Source: Carettochelys insculpta (Eukaryota > Chordata > Testudines > Carettochelyidae). Taken from it: DNA of 64,000 bases. Shown in pieces: positions 20,966 to 33,607 of this stretch. A program made the position numbers and the translations under genes. Positions within the stretch are counted from its first letter, which is position 1; every line of letters starts with the position of its first letter. The stretch spans positions 250,340,501-250,404,500 of the forward strand of contig NC_134137.1 of the NCBI RefSeq assembly GCF_033958435.1. The letters run 5' to 3'. Below the pieces are notes generated by a model, which saw only the letters and a list, made by a program, of their open reading frames with translations, made no database searches and was not told the origin of the DNA.

Positions 20966-23446
20966 TGTGGCTTGTGGCTGGATTGCTTTGCTGGAATGGA
21001 GTATTGTTGAGTGAGACGCCTAATGGTGTCCTAGGTGAAATGGGAATGCAATGGGCAGGGATAGAGGAGCAGCCTCTGTGCATAGGAATTTCAAACAGTC
21101 AGCTACATTCCCAATCTGTAACAGGGAATTTTGCAAGGAAGTACTGAATCTGCACTTTCCAAATGTGTGGAAAGGATAGAAAAACCACAGAGTGAGAACA
21201 TGTCAACTGCCTTCTGTGAATAAAATATGGTGGCAGCAGCCTTTAAAAGTTAACCTTTGATGTGCCGATTTGCACTTTATCTCAGTGCAAGTCGGTGTTT
21301 GAAAGCATAGACTGATAAAATTACAGGTTAGACAGATCTCGCCTGTGCAATTTCCCCTCTCCTCCAGCAGCAATTTTGTTTTTAAACTTTGAAAGTATCG
21401 TTAGTATTAATATTTATTCCAAGCTGTATATTGATGTTCATGCTACATATGTTAATTCTCTGATGCCAGCAGTTGGATTTTTCCACTGCTGTTGTATTTT
21501 ATATTAACACTAATGGCAGGGTGCACTAGCCTTGCATCTCTAGAATATTAGCAGGTATTAAACTGCCTTTAACCTCAAGTACTGAACTGATTGGTTTGAA
21601 ACCCCTCTGCCTGTGCCGAGAAGCTGAAGGCTTAGGTTGTAGAGGAGGTAGTTCATTGTTAGTCTGGAGGAATCTTTTTTGAATGGGAAAGAATTGTTTG
21701 TTTTCCATAAAGGTATTTAAAAGTAATCATGACTTCAAAGTGTAAGGATGATGGACCCAGGTCTTTCAGGAGGGCATTAACCTGAGACCTTAAGGGCTAA
21801 AGCTATCTGGCTCTCATTCAAGGCTGTAGAGCAGGGATTTCCCTCTCCCTTGTGAGTGGTCTCACTGCTGCTGGTGGTATGAGTGTAGAGAGGCTGCTTC
21901 GGTCAAAAGTGTGAGCAGTATGCAAAATGGGAGAGAGAGACCTGTAGGTTACAATCTAGGAGAACAGTAACAGTGCAGGGAAGAGAAAGGATGTTGGATG
22001 TAAAGAATAGAGATGGATGGAGGTGTTTCAACTAGAAAGGGTTGCAAGATGTGTGGGAGGATGGGGAATTTATTTTCCTCTTTATTTGCTGAAACTGAAT
22101 TTCACTGGAAATTATTAGTCCAGTGTGTCTTGCTGCAGAAGGACATACAAAGGCTATTAAAATGGATATGCAAAAGTGGAGATAGAAGTTCTACAGCACA
22201 ACTAGGTTTCCAAACACCCAATCCAGTTATTTAAGTTGAGGCTGAGGAGCTGATCCCTCATCCTCCTGGAACAAGTCACATTTTTCCAGTGGTGGGTTTT
22301 TTTGGACAGCTTCAGTAGCTATGTAAAACAGAGGGCTCCAAATTGTCTCAGACAGGGAAAATTAAGGCTCAGATATGAACTTATTTATTAGCTTTGTAAT
22401 GGACTAAACGAAAAGCTTCAGTACTCCTGCCACTAAAGTTCAAGAGAAATTATCCCCATAATTGGAGAGGCAAGTCAGACTGGTAGGATACAATTCAGTG
22501 TATGCAGAGGGTCAGCGGAGCTCAGCTGTGAGTATCCTTCCCCCTCATTCTCCGGCAGGTAAGAAATATGTATTTATTAATTTAAATACCAATGGAAACA
22601 TTAACAGTATTGCACAAACACACCACTTCTGGCTGTGCTTGGACCAGAAGCTATGACTGAGAGTGATATGTCTGTTTTCTTTCTGTGTCAGTTGTCCAGT
22701 GCACTAGCTGTGTGGGGTCTGATTAGGAGTATTGATGATCTACTTAGAAAGACCAGATGGGGTGGTGTTTGTTTTTGTTTTTATAATTTGACTGTAAAAA
22801 CTTATACTAGGCTGCAGTCTGGCAAACATTCTGTCCTTTTGTGTATTTTCCTATAGTATTTTGATTCATTTCCCCAATTCCTTAGTTACAAATGATATAG
22901 TAGTGTTTTATAATCCTGTAACTTAAAGCACAGGTTTCTAGGACTGTCTTTTGCATGAAGAGACCATGAAGATTAAAGTTTAAATTTTTAGTCCTTTTAT
23001 GGGCATAAACTGCACCCCTGAAACTTGGACCCACATTTTAGGACCTGCAAATAAATTTAGATGCAAAGAAGTTTTGCTACACTAGCTAGTGCGTTCATTC
23101 CTGAAAATCAGATAGATGTGAAGTAAACTACTTTGCAGTTATGGAATTAAGCAAGTGCAAACAAGTTTTACCTGTTAAAAAATTGGAGACTAGGCTTGCT
23201 CAAGCTAGTCATGAGAGTTTTGTTCTGTAGGCGCACTAGATACCATTTTAGCAAGCTTCATAACCTGTCATAATATATGTCATAATAATAATAGATGGCA
23301 TAATTAAGTTTTTGCTTATTTACACAAATTATGTAATTGAACGTAATTAGCACAATTACATGACCCCACAGTCAGCTAAAAATTATTTTAAAAACCAAAG
23401 TTGCTGAGGCAGGTGAAGAATGCTAGGTTTGGCTAACCACTTAAAG
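20966..23446. other. ITPR2 intron
   Basis: About 2.5 kb of AT-rich intron without an exon or a repeat I recognise. Only short open frames occur. Confidence 0.5.
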
Positions 23447-23700
23447 CAGGGGTCTGCAACCTGCAGCTCTGGAGCAGCACATGGCTCTTTAAGCACTTCT
23501 TTATGGCTCCTGACACTATAGTTGCAAAGCTTTTTAAGTCCTGAATATTTTCAATAAACAGTGACTGTCTGAAAGCCCAAAAATGAACAACTCATATTTA
23601 AATAGCTAACGCTACCAACCACCACCTAAATTATGATGCTGAGCTTTACCGTTTATTTATTAATGATGCTGTTGTAAGCAGGACTATTAGGGACTTTAAA
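23447..23700. repeat. hAT-type element end
   Basis: CAGGGGTCTGCAACCTGCAG at the left is a hAT-like terminus, followed by GCACATGGCTCTTTAAGCAC. The same opening recurs at 25323 and, inverted, at 26460-26474. No matching right terminus was found close by, so this is probably a truncated copy. Confidence 0.5.
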
Positions 23701-24309
23701 AAGTATCACTAGCGCTCAGACTGTACCTAGTGGTCAAAAGGTCAAGCTTTAGCACTCCGCCTCAGCAAATCCATTGCCCCATGGTTTAATATACAGGCAC
23801 CCACACCCTTGTTGTTAGGCTTTGATGTTATCTTTTAGATGGTGACCCCAAAACACCACCAAAGAACTATAGTTTGTCCTAAAATAAGTCATTAAGCAAA
23901 TAGAATAAACCCTTTAAAATGGGTTCCTTTAACACGGTGAGATCATTGTTTATCCCCTTAAGTCCCACGTGACAGCTCTCCATCATACCTCATTTTAAAG
24001 TAGACATTAAATGTTTTCAGATGACCTGTGGGGGTGTGGATAGGTTAAGTTGACCAAATTGGTGACGTCTCCTGTGTCTTCAGGCATCAAGAGGCTATGT
24101 TAATGGAACAGAAACAGGTGGAAAGAGGAGGACCAGGGGTTTGTACACCAGGTTCATACACCAGATTTGTCATACCCTTGCATTGTTAAACACAGTTCAG
24201 TGGCTGAGGCAGACTCCAGCTGAAACAGAGAAACTTCAGTACCAAGTGATGCTTCCAAGAAACTTAGGTCTGAAGGACACTTTGGCTTAAAAAGCTGTGC
24301 TGTTTAATT

Positions 24310-24425
24310 CTCATAATTACCATAAAGTCTAGCACAGCTCTGGGTTCCTGAGCCCAGTGGTGCATTGACTTTAAGGGGATTATTCATGTGCTTTAAGTAC
24401 TCTGCTGGATCGGGCCTAAATTGGC
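24310..24425. repeat. Ancient palindromic repeat, second copy
   Basis: ATTCATGTGCTTTAAGTACT and CTGCTGGATCGGGCC match the right-hand half of the repeat at 16398 in content and order. It is diverged and non-coding. Confidence 0.45.
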
Positions 24426-25322
24426 TTTATGGGGACGTTTTACTTTTAAATCTGGCTTTCTTCCAAATAAAATCAAAACCACAGGGGTAAGAGTGGGGCT
24501 TACATATATATCAAATCTATGGAATGTTTTGCTTTATTACTTTGTAATGACATATGATACAAGCCACACAGACTAGATACCACAATATTTATACCAAACA
24601 GCACAAAAGCCTGGTGCTGGATAAGATCGGAGCTCTTACTGCCAGACTAATTTCCAAATAAATGCAATTTTTTTTTGTCCTGTGAGTGGTTTTCATAATA
24701 TAATTGAAGAAATTTGCCTAATTTTGTGTCTTACTGCCTGCTTTGAGCCTTACAGAACAGGAGAATTAGCATATACAAACAGGTCATAGAATCATACCTG
24801 TGAGTAAAGTTATAGGGTTAGTTTCAGGTGGTCTGAGAACAGGAGACATGAGACAGACCAAAGAAGAATGGGTAGGTAAAACTTGTACAGGATCAGACTT
24901 AAGCAATTTCCCTGTGTGGTACCTCAGTGCAAAAAAAGCTTGGCTCTATCTCCCCAGTTTAGAAGATTATCCAGTTCAAGCACAAGTGAGAGACCACTGA
25001 ACTCTTTAGGGTTGTTCCCACCCCTCCCACCTTATACTAGACATTTCTCCACTCTCCTCCCTCTTTTTTCTAGAAAATAACCAGTCCATCAGTTTGCCTC
25101 ACTGTGCAGGATTCCTCTCCTTCACAGGTGCTCAGCCCCTTCCACTCACATCCACAGGGCTCAGTACCTTCAAGTGGCCTTACAAATTTCTCCAGTCATC
25201 AACCCCCAAGTTGTTGGTTGACCTGGTGTGACTTGAGTACAGCTCTGCTGAACTGGCCTGTGCGTTGATTAGGTATGGAGCCTTCAGAATAGGATACAAA
25301 AAGTGTGAAATAAGAGAGAGGC

Positions 25323-26474
25323 CAGGGTGAGCAACTCTTGGCTCTGGAGGTGCATGTGGCTCTTTAAGAATGCAGTTGTGGCCCCAAGCAGTGCTGCAGC
25401 TGACTCCTGTTGTGGCTCCCTGCCATGCCACAGCTCAGCCAATGCCTCAGCCCCCCCTGCACCAGTGGGGAGCAGCTCCCCCAGCACTAGGTGCAGGTGA
25501 AGGAGCAGAGCCCCTACTGGGCCAGCAGAAAGCCGTTATCCCAGCCATGGAGCTTCCATCAGCACTGACCAAGAGGGTGGTATGGCCAGCAGCGGTGCCT
25601 GGGATGCAGAGCTCCTGCGGCAGCACTGGGCCTGGCTCCTTCCAGACTGGTGTGCCCCAGCTGTGCCCCTGGTACAGCCCAGCTGGGACCCACCAGGTTG
25701 CTGCCTCCAGGACGGAGCCTGGGGCTGCTCTCGTTGCATCCCTCAGGCAACCAAGTGCCTCACCTCTGCCAGTGGCTGGTGTGCGCAGCCAACCTTCTCA
25801 GGCCCATGCCCAGGACAGCTCAGCACTGCCAGCTCCCAAGGCCGCATCTGCCCCAGCCCAGGCCAGCCGGGAGCTCTCCTTTGGTAGGGTTCCCAGCCCT
25901 AGCACGCCCAAAAGGCTAGGATGCAGCTCATGCGATGGGGGTTTCTGATCCTCACCCCCCTCTCTAGGGCAGGGGGCAGCAGTTCTGCTGGCTGGCCCTC
26001 AGGGAAGGTTAACTCACCCTGAAGTGAGAGGGGCTAAGACTGGGGATGGGGGGCTGGGTTGGGGGCTGAGAGGGATTAAGCCTGGGGAGGGGAGGGGGGG
26101 TTTGTGGGAGGAGGGTAAAGCTTGAGGATGGGGGTGTGGATTGGTGGGGCTGAGAGGGGTAGAGCCTGGGAATAGGGGAGAGGGGATGGAGGGTGATGAG
26201 AACATTGCTCCTCCCTGCTTAAGAGCTTATCCTCAGGCTCACCATTTTCCTTGTCCTCATTTGCTCTCCAGCCCAGGGGTGAAAGTAACAAACTTTCTAA
26301 GTGGTACAAATCATTGTGTACGTGCTAGTCTCAAACTAGGGGTTACAAAAAGTACAGCTTGACCATTGTTTATTAAGGACTGTCTCATTCACATGCATTG
26401 TGGCTCTTGGAGTATTGATTTTGTAACAATTTGAAAAAAATGGCTATTCTCACTATTTTGGTTGCAGACCCCTG
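25323..26474. mobile_element. hAT-like non-autonomous element with GC-rich core
   Basis: CAGGGTGAGCAACTCTTGGC with GGCTCTTTAAGAA at the left is mirrored by GGTTGCAGACCCCTG at the right. Candidate 8-bp flanks are AGAGAGGC and ACCCAGGC, which agree at 5 of 8 positions, so the duplication is weak. The interior at 25390-25950 is GC-rich and gives long frames in several registers (one of 192 codons), with no recognisable domain. I read it as repeat filler and not a gene. Confidence 0.6.
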
Positions 26475-26888
26475 ACCCAGGCTAAGTTCACCTCCGCACA
26501 AGCCTGGTTTTGTGGCTAAAACTTATGGAAGTTAGTTCCAGAAACTGAAAGTTAGCTATGCACAGAGCCTGTTCCTTTTGAAGGTAATATAAACCTTGAT
26601 ATAGACATTAATGGGAGCAGTATCCATCAAGCTGAACTCTAGCAGTCATAATAATGTTTCTGCAAACAGCTTTTCTCTTACGCATGCTCTGTCCCTTGCA
26701 GCAGGCAGAAATTCTACATAGTTTGTGGAGGGAGGGGGTTTAAAAAAACATCTCTACTAGGAAGTGGTTAAGAGTAATCCCGTAGCCTGCAGTTACTGTG
26801 ACGACTTTAAAAATAACGCTTTGGAAGTTTTGGTATTTGGGTTTATTCCCCTTCTTTAGGGAACAGAAACAGGGACTTGACAACTGCC

Positions 26889-26911
26889 TTTTTTTTTTTT
26901 TTTTTTTTTTT
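26889..26911. repeat. Poly(T) tract, 23 nt
   Basis: An uninterrupted run of T, followed directly by GGTACATCCCGTGGTACCAG. No SINE body could be identified beside it. Confidence 0.9.
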
Positions 26912-27381
26912 GGTACATCCCGTGGTACCAGGCTATTTCCTCTGCATTTAAAAGAATTTAATGCTGTCTAGTGACCTATGATATAGCAGATCAGTGTGGA
27001 GCTACTCTACAGAACCTAAGCCACTCCGCACTGGACAGAGAAAGCTGGAAGGAAATCGTGAGAGGCATCAGACACCAACAAGCACTGAGCCCATGGTTAT
27101 TGATGATGATGGAGTGACCTATGCAAGAACAGGTTGTAAGGAGCTTATGTCACCTTTAGGCCTTACAGGATGGTACTGCTATGACAAACGTGTGCCATTC
27201 ATAGGGCATGCTCAGAGAGGTCATCTAGGTTGTTTCTCTCATCCCTACTCCCACTTCCTTCCCCTAGTCTGCCCCCCTGGAGCTCCCAGTCAGCAATTGC
27301 CACTGATGGAGGATATGTTTACACTATGCAGCTTCTAGCCACAAGATTGTGTCAACAGCCTAAATGCTGCATAATGTAGAC

Positions 27382-29845
27382 TAGGGGTCAGGAACCTTTC
27401 TGAGGCAGAGTACCAAAATTTGACCTTTCGACCTCTATGTATGGTACAAGTGCCGGTGATCCTTTTTAAAGTCACTAATAGTCCTACTTATAACAGCTTC
27501 ATTAATAGTAGTAGTAGGCATCCTTCAGTCTGCCTAGACTGTGGATCGCGCCCTTCATAACTCCATTTAAGATCATCATTTGCAGCGTTGACTGTGACTG
27601 TGGAGGCCCACACGAGAGTGACAGTCCTTGCTACATCTGCTGCATATGTAGTGGGTGTCTGGCAGGTCCTTGCTGTCCTTTCTATGGGTTTGCTTCTCCT
27701 CTGCCAGCTGTCTGATCTTCATCTCACCCTTCTGAAGGCCCTTGTTGTAGTTTCTGCTTGCAGCTGCTGCGGTCATCTTCCAGCTCTTCCCAGCTATCTG
27801 GGCTGATGTCTACCTCCTTGAGGTCCCTCTTACAGACGTCTTTGTAGCACAATTGGGGGCCTCCAGGAGGTCTTTCGTCAGAGGCTAGCTCGCTGTACAG
27901 GATGTCTTTTGGGATCCTTCTGTCATTCATCCTGTGGACGTGGCCAAGCCAGTAGAGCTGCCACTGCTTGAGGAGGGTATGCATGGTTGCAATTCCAGCT
28001 TGCTTGAGGATGGCATTGTTGGGCACTCTGTCCTTCCATGATATCCCAGGAATGTGCCTGAGGCAGCGCAAGTGGAAGACATTCAGCCTCTTTTCCTGGC
28101 GGGCATACAAGGTCCAAGACTCGCTGGAGTAGAGGAGGGTGCTGAGGATGCAGGCTCTGTAGACTTGCATTTTGGTGTGAGTGTACAGCTTGATGTTGTT
28201 CCACACTCTCTTGCTAAGTCTGAACAGAATTGTGGCTGCTTTTCCAATCCTCCTGTTTAGTTCAGTCTCCAGCAACAGGGTGTCAGTGATGGTGGACCCG
28301 AGGTAAGTAAACTCGTGGATGACCTCTAGTGTGTAATTGTCAATGCCGATTGATGGAGGTTCGGCAACGTCCTGACCCAGTACGTTTGTCTTCTGTAGGC
28401 TGATGGTAAGCCCAAAGTCCTTGCATGCTTCGGAGAACTGATCCAGCAGTTTTTGAAGCTGGCCTTCTGCGTGTGTCACTACAGCAGCGTCGTCTGTGAA
28501 CAGCATGTCTCTAATGAGCACTTCCTGCACCTTAGACTTAGTCTTCAGCCTTGCAAGATTAAACACTTTCTCATCAGATCGTGTGCAAAAAGATACCCTC
28601 TTTTGAGGATCCAAAGGCATGCTTCTTGAGGAGTGTGAAGAAGATCCCGAACAATGTCGGAGCAAAGACGCATCCTTGTTTGATGCCACTCCTGATGCTG
28701 AAGGCATCCGTTGATGTGCCGTCATATCGGATGGTTCCTGTCATGTCTTCATGGAAAGACTGGATCATCTTGAGTAGCCGTGGTGGACAGCCTATCTTGT
28801 GGAGCAATTTAAACAGTCCATCCCTACTGACCGAGTCGAAAGCCTTGGTCAGGTCGATGAAGGCGACAGAGTGGCTTCCTCTTCTCCCTGCATTTCTCCT
28901 GCAGCTGCCTCAAGGAGAAGATCATGTCAATGGTAGATCTCTCGGCACGGAATCTACACTGGGATTCAGGATACACCCTCTCAGTGAGCTTCTGGAGTCT
29001 GCCAAGAATGATGTGAGTGAACAATTTACCAGTGAAACTTAGGCAGGAGATTCCACAGTAATTGTTGCAGTCACTTCTGTCTCCTTTGTTCGTATACAAG
29101 ATTACAATATTGGCGTCCCCCATATCCTGTGGAACCTCACCCTCTCTCCAGCACAGGCACAGCAGCTCATGTAGGGGTTCCAGGAGTGTGTCCAAGGCAC
29201 ACTTGATTACCTCTGGTGGTATACCATCCTGGCCTGGGGCCTTTCCTACTGCAGTGCTGTCAGTAGGTTTCTTCAATTCGACCACAGTTGGTTCCTGGTC
29301 CTCCATGACCGACAGGGGCTCGACGGCGTTGAGGGCTGTATCAACCACAACGTTCTCGCATGTGTACAGCTCGGAGTAGTGCTTGACCCATCACTCCATC
29401 TGTCTGGCTTTGTCAGTGGTGACTTCACCAGATTTGGATTTCAGAGCTGATGTCTTGTTCTGAGTGGGTCCCATTGCCTTCTTTATGCCCTCGTACATTC
29501 CCTTGAGACTACCAGAGTCAGCACAGGTCTGGATACTGCTGCATAGATTAAGCCAGTAGTTGTTGGCACAGCGCCTGACTGTCTGCTGTAGTATTTTTCT
29601 GGCTACTCTGAGTGCTTGCTGGGTAATCTGACTCGGTGAGCATTTATACTCCAGAAGTTAATTAATAAATCCATAAAGATGCAGAGCTTTATGGTTTAGA
29701 TGGTGGTTGGGAGCATTAGCTGGGCTTTTGTTAAGCCATAGGCAGCATGGCTTTGAGCAAGCTCCCAGCCATGTGGGGGAGGATGGGCAGAGTTCCTGCC
29801 TTGTGTGCCACACTTGGCACCCATGCTGGGAGTTGCTGACCCTTA
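27382..29845. mobile_element. hAT-like element containing a LINE insertion
   Basis: TAGGGGTCAGGAACCTTTCT at the left is mirrored by AGTTGCTGACCCTTA at the right. The 8-bp flanks ATGTAGAC (27374-27381) and GTGTAGAC (29846-29853) agree at 7 of 8 positions, as expected for hAT insertion. The left internal segment ends at CAGCTTCATTAATAGTAG. The right one resumes at about 29658 with TTAATTAATAAATCC. The 2.15 kb between them is the LINE remnant. Confidence 0.7.
27505..29657 (-). pseudogene. Non-LTR retrotransposon RT with C-terminal C2H2-type finger
   Basis: Read on the - strand, a linker region (YWLNLCSSIQTCADSGSLKG, 29560-29500) leads to RT blocks. These are GKAPGQDGIPPEVIK, NKGDRSDCNNYCGIS, YPESQCRFRAERSTIDMIFS, GIKQGCVFAPTLFGIFF, the catalytic site as FTDDAAVV (usually FADD), and FTYLGSTITD. 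A continuous 333-codon frame spans 28725-27724. A C-terminal region with HLRCLRHIPGISWKDRVPNN and WLGHVHRM follows. It ends with CSRCSKDCHSRVGLHSHSQR, a zinc-finger-like tail. Frameshifts near 28600 and 28860 and a stop near 29389 inactivate it. The endonuclease is missing (5' truncation). The family is common in aquatic animals and reptiles, but I am unsure of its clade name. Confidence 0.8.
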
Positions 29846-30105
29846 GTGTAGACATAGCTTTTTTCAGTGTCAACAGCCTTGTTGCTAAAAACTTGTGTGA
29901 ATGCTGTTCATTGGTACCTTTGCTGACAAAATCTCTCTTCCGCCACCAAAGGGGTTTCGCTTTGTCAACAGCAAAGTGCTCCTACCAACAAAGCATAGTT
30001 CACGCTTTCACTTGCCACAGCAAAATTTTGTTGTTCATAGGCCAGGGGTTTAGCAACTGTGAATGACAGAAGTTTTGTTGATCCAATGCAAGTATAGACA
30101 TAGCC

Positions 30106-31357
30106 CTAGCTAGGGGCAGACTTTTGGTCATAGTATGATCCTAACTTATGAGCTAGACCCTTTGGGAGCTGGTTTGTCTCTGAGCTGCCCTAAAGCAGAG
30201 AGACACTCATAGTTGGTGGTTTGGTTTGAAGCACTGTTCAGGGCTAGTGATATATATTTTCATAAGTTGGAACTAACAAGGTTGTCTTTTCTTTTCCTCT
30301 ATTTGTTGTTGTCCAAAAATTCCCAAAATCCTATTTGTCTGTTTGTTTAAGCCTCCTGAATTTGAATAAGTTGCGTCTCATTGCACCATTTATCTTCCAG
30401 GATCTGTTTTATGAGTTTGTGTCAGATTTTTCTATTTCGTTGCCAGGCTGGTTCATGAAATCTCAATTTCTCTCACTGGTTTGGTGGATATTTGTATGAT
30501 AAAAAGCTCAGGTTACATCATCTTAATATATGAGAAGATATATAGCATGTAGAAATCAGATTAGCTGTAGAGAAAGAAATCAATCAGGTTGCCAAGTGGT
30601 ATCTGTGGGACTGAGTATAAAATGTGTGTATACAATAGTTATTGCAGAATTTGTTAAGATGGTTAAAATGCTGTATCTAAAAAGGAATCTTTGTTCAATT
30701 TAAGTGACAGTGATATATTTTTACATCATGAAGTCTTGCAATATTACCAACAGCTATTCCTGATATAGTATGTTACACAATTGCCTCAGAAGGGCATTTT
30801 GAGATAAATGTATATATCAGATTGCAAATTTGCTACAGCCAATTTATATAATAGAACCCACTACACTCCCCTGCAAAGTTGAATGAGAAATTGCATTACA
30901 GTTTTGCAGATTTGGCATCACAGATTTAAAGAGGTTCCAGAACAAACAGGAAACTTTAAATCATATTTTGTGACCCCCTTTTGTGCCCAATATTTTATTT
31001 ATGTGCAACTAAGAGATTTGCCTGTTTTGAGTTTCCTTGTCATGGTTTCACAACAAAATAACTCTGGGTATGTGAAACTAAACAGATGGTTGTTCTCATC
31101 ATGGAAAATGTGGCTAGATTATCGGGTATAGAAGTTTATATAAATATTGGTAATATAACAGAAGTGGGGATCAGACAAACTAATATTTTAACTATTCACA
31201 GCTAAAGGATCACAAGGAAACAACTTGTTCTGTGTTAGGTGTGGCCTAGATTAATACAGATATCATTCGCTCCAAGTAAATATTTTAAGCCCTGAGACAA
31301 AATGTTGTCTAGTTTCTGAGCACCTTTTGAAGTTAGCGTGGTTAAGGATGCTTAGTA
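30106..31357. other. ITPR2 intron
   Basis: AT-rich intronic sequence with no repeat or exon recognised before the CR1 end at 31358. Confidence 0.5.
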
Positions 31358-31710
31358 CATAGAATCATAGAATGCTAGGACTGGAAGGGACCCCAAGAGG
31401 TCATTGAGTCCAGCCCTCTGCCCTCATGGCAGGACCAAGTACGGTCTAGACCATCCCTGATAGACACGTATCTAACCGGTTCTTAAATATCTCCAGAGGT
31501 GGAGATTCCACAACCTCCCTAGGCAATTTATTCCACTGTTTGACCACCCTGACAGTTAGGAACTTTTTCCTAATGTCCACCCTAAACCTCCCTTGCTGCA
31601 GCTTAAGTCCATTGCCTCTTGTTCTTTCCTCAGAGGCCAAGAAGAACAAGTTTTCTCCCTCCTCCTTTTGACACCCTTTTAGATACCTGAAAACACCCAG
31701 CACCTTGCAT
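31358..31710 (-). mobile_element. CR1 LINE 3' fragment
   Basis: The + strand starts with ATAGAATCATAGAATGCTAG, the complement of the CR1 3' end. The - strand reads the last part of ORF2 (RKKFLTVRVVKQWNKLPREV, then SPPLEIFKNRLDTCLSGM) before its stop near 31446. It is about 350 bp, 5'-truncated and antisense to ITPR2. Confidence 0.9.
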
Positions 31711-33443
31711 GTATATTAGCCAAAGCAATCAAAGGGACCTCTCATTGGTATCCCTTTGTGTTCAGGGCCACACCTGTACATACAACAAATGAGTGCACCA
31801 AATCTTCTGGGGCCAGTGGCCTGCACATGGTGGTGAGAGGCACAATTTGAAAAACTGACCCAGCATAGTTTAAAAGTTCGTCTTGTTCTTTGAGGTCACA
31901 TTCAAAACATCATGTTTCAAGTAAAACTGGATTTCCATATCTGCTTTAATTGTTTATGCTAGAATATCTATGCATGATCAGTATTTTTTTTAAAAAATAT
32001 TACGGTTGGGTTGTCTCCCACCCCCACAGTGCCACCTGGGAGTACAGCCAAACCCTCTAATTCACCATCCTGGGCGTGCTCTCACACACTGGAGCAGTGA
32101 CAAGCAGCTCTAGGACTAGGAGTGGGACACTTCACCAGCATTCACACATATAGGCCACACCCAGTTGCAGTTACATGCAGGCCTTCTAACAGGCCACTGC
32201 CAAGACAGCCCCCACCATCACAGGCAAACCTCTGGAACATAAACCAAAAATTATGCCGTCTTGGGCTCCACAGGAAACTGTACAAGGTAAGCTCACAGTT
32301 TGCCCTTCCCTCCAAGTGAAGAGGAGACGCATCAGCCTTACCACTTGAACTAAGATTCCCAAGCATTTGTTCTGAACAGTGAGTTTGGAGCGAAAGCATA
32401 AAAATGAATTACAAACCAAGATTTTAAATGTTTACAAGTGACAGCAAACAGATCAAACCGATTACCTAGTAAATAAACAGAAACACAAATTAAGCCTACA
32501 ATACTAGCTGATGACACAGAAAGGCTGGCAAATTTTCAAGATACAAACTACACTTGCTTTGCAGCTTGGAATGCTCAAGTTTTTTGTACACAGGCTAGAA
32601 ATTCCTTTAACCTAGGTCAAGTACTTCCCTCTTTATGCCTCAGGTATTTCCAGGAGTTCTCTTGTCCTTCACTCCCTACCTTATAGAGCTTTGGCATATG
32701 CCTGGAACCCTTTCTCCCAAGTTTAGTTGTAGAAAAACAATGATATCCGAGATGGAGGCCAGAGTCTAGTTCTCTGTCCACATGCCCAGACAGTTTCATA
32801 GCAGCCATTGCTTACCGGCTTGTCAAAACATCTAAGAAAAGGTTAAGATATTCCACAGCCCATTGTCTTTGTTGATGAGCCATTAGCACTGTCTGGCTTT
32901 TTCACTGTTGTACCTGAAAGGCTACGTGGAGGTGGTTTTTAAGAGAAAGCCCCTTTGAAATATAGATTCCTAGTCAATAATCCCAACGTCAGATACAAAA
33001 AAAAAAAAAAAAAAAAAGAGAGAGATACAAGCATACAAATAGGACATTCAGCTAATCATAACTTTTCCAATGACATCTTACACACCCCATTTTGTACACA
33101 ATGCATCTTAATTAGGCCAGAACCAGATTATAATATTACTCTGAATATGGGGTGCAGGATCATATCATTGTTCTGTAATAAGTTCAATGCAGTAAGAAGT
33201 TCTAAATAATTCCCAAAAGTGTTGTTTGAAATTTGATGTTGAACTAAGTATCTATGTCAAAATGGGCCAAAAGCCCAAAATTCAGATCCAGGTTTTAAAC
33301 AGAGTTTGGGAGTATCTCGGTTTGGAATAATCCACTGTTATTGCATTAACTGCAATAGTATATAATCTGTGCAATTGAGAACAGAGTTCAGCCTTATGTA
33401 TCCAGCAACAAGCCTTCAGCAGTTTTTTTTTTTAAATTACTTA
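31711..33443. other. ITPR2 intron
   Basis: Intronic sequence with an A-run of 22 at 32998-33019 followed by GAGAGAG. No exon was seen. Short open frames at 32122-32419 match nothing I recognise. Confidence 0.5.
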
Positions 33444-33607
33444 GAAATTCTGGTAGACTAACAGATATTTTGGAGCATAAGTTTTCATGGGCAAAGACCT
33501 GCTTCATCAGATGCATCTTATGCTCCAAACTATCTGTTAGTCTATAAAGTGCCACAGGACTACTACTTGTTCTCGAACATACAGATGACCAACTACCTCT
33601 CTGATAC
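33444..33607 (-). repeat. Foldback retroposon, shortened copy
   Basis: AGACTAACAGATATTTTGGA, then GCATAAGTTTTCATGGGCAA and CTTCATCAGATGCAT, is followed by the inverted arm CTTATGCTCCAAACTATCTG and TTAGTCTATAAAGTGCC. A degraded head (ACATACAGATGACCAACTAC) ends it. The arrangement matches 7927 and 41166, with the head on the right, so the copy is on the - strand. The target duplication was not resolved. Confidence 0.6.

Larger units (their letters stand above)
27311..30105. mobile_element. MITE host of a three-level nest
   Basis: The left fragment 27311-27381 starts with GATATGTTTACACTATGCAG. The right fragment 29846-30105 ends with GTATAGACATAGCCC, its inverted counterpart. Both carry GTGTCAACAGCC motifs. 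The hAT-like element 27382-29845 sits between them, so this is a single MITE split open. Its own target duplication is not clear. Confidence 0.6.

Noticed and set aside
25370..25948. 192-codon frame on the + strand
   Set aside because: It lies in the GC-rich core of a hAT-like element, with competing frames on both strands. No start context, domain or conservation supports a gene.
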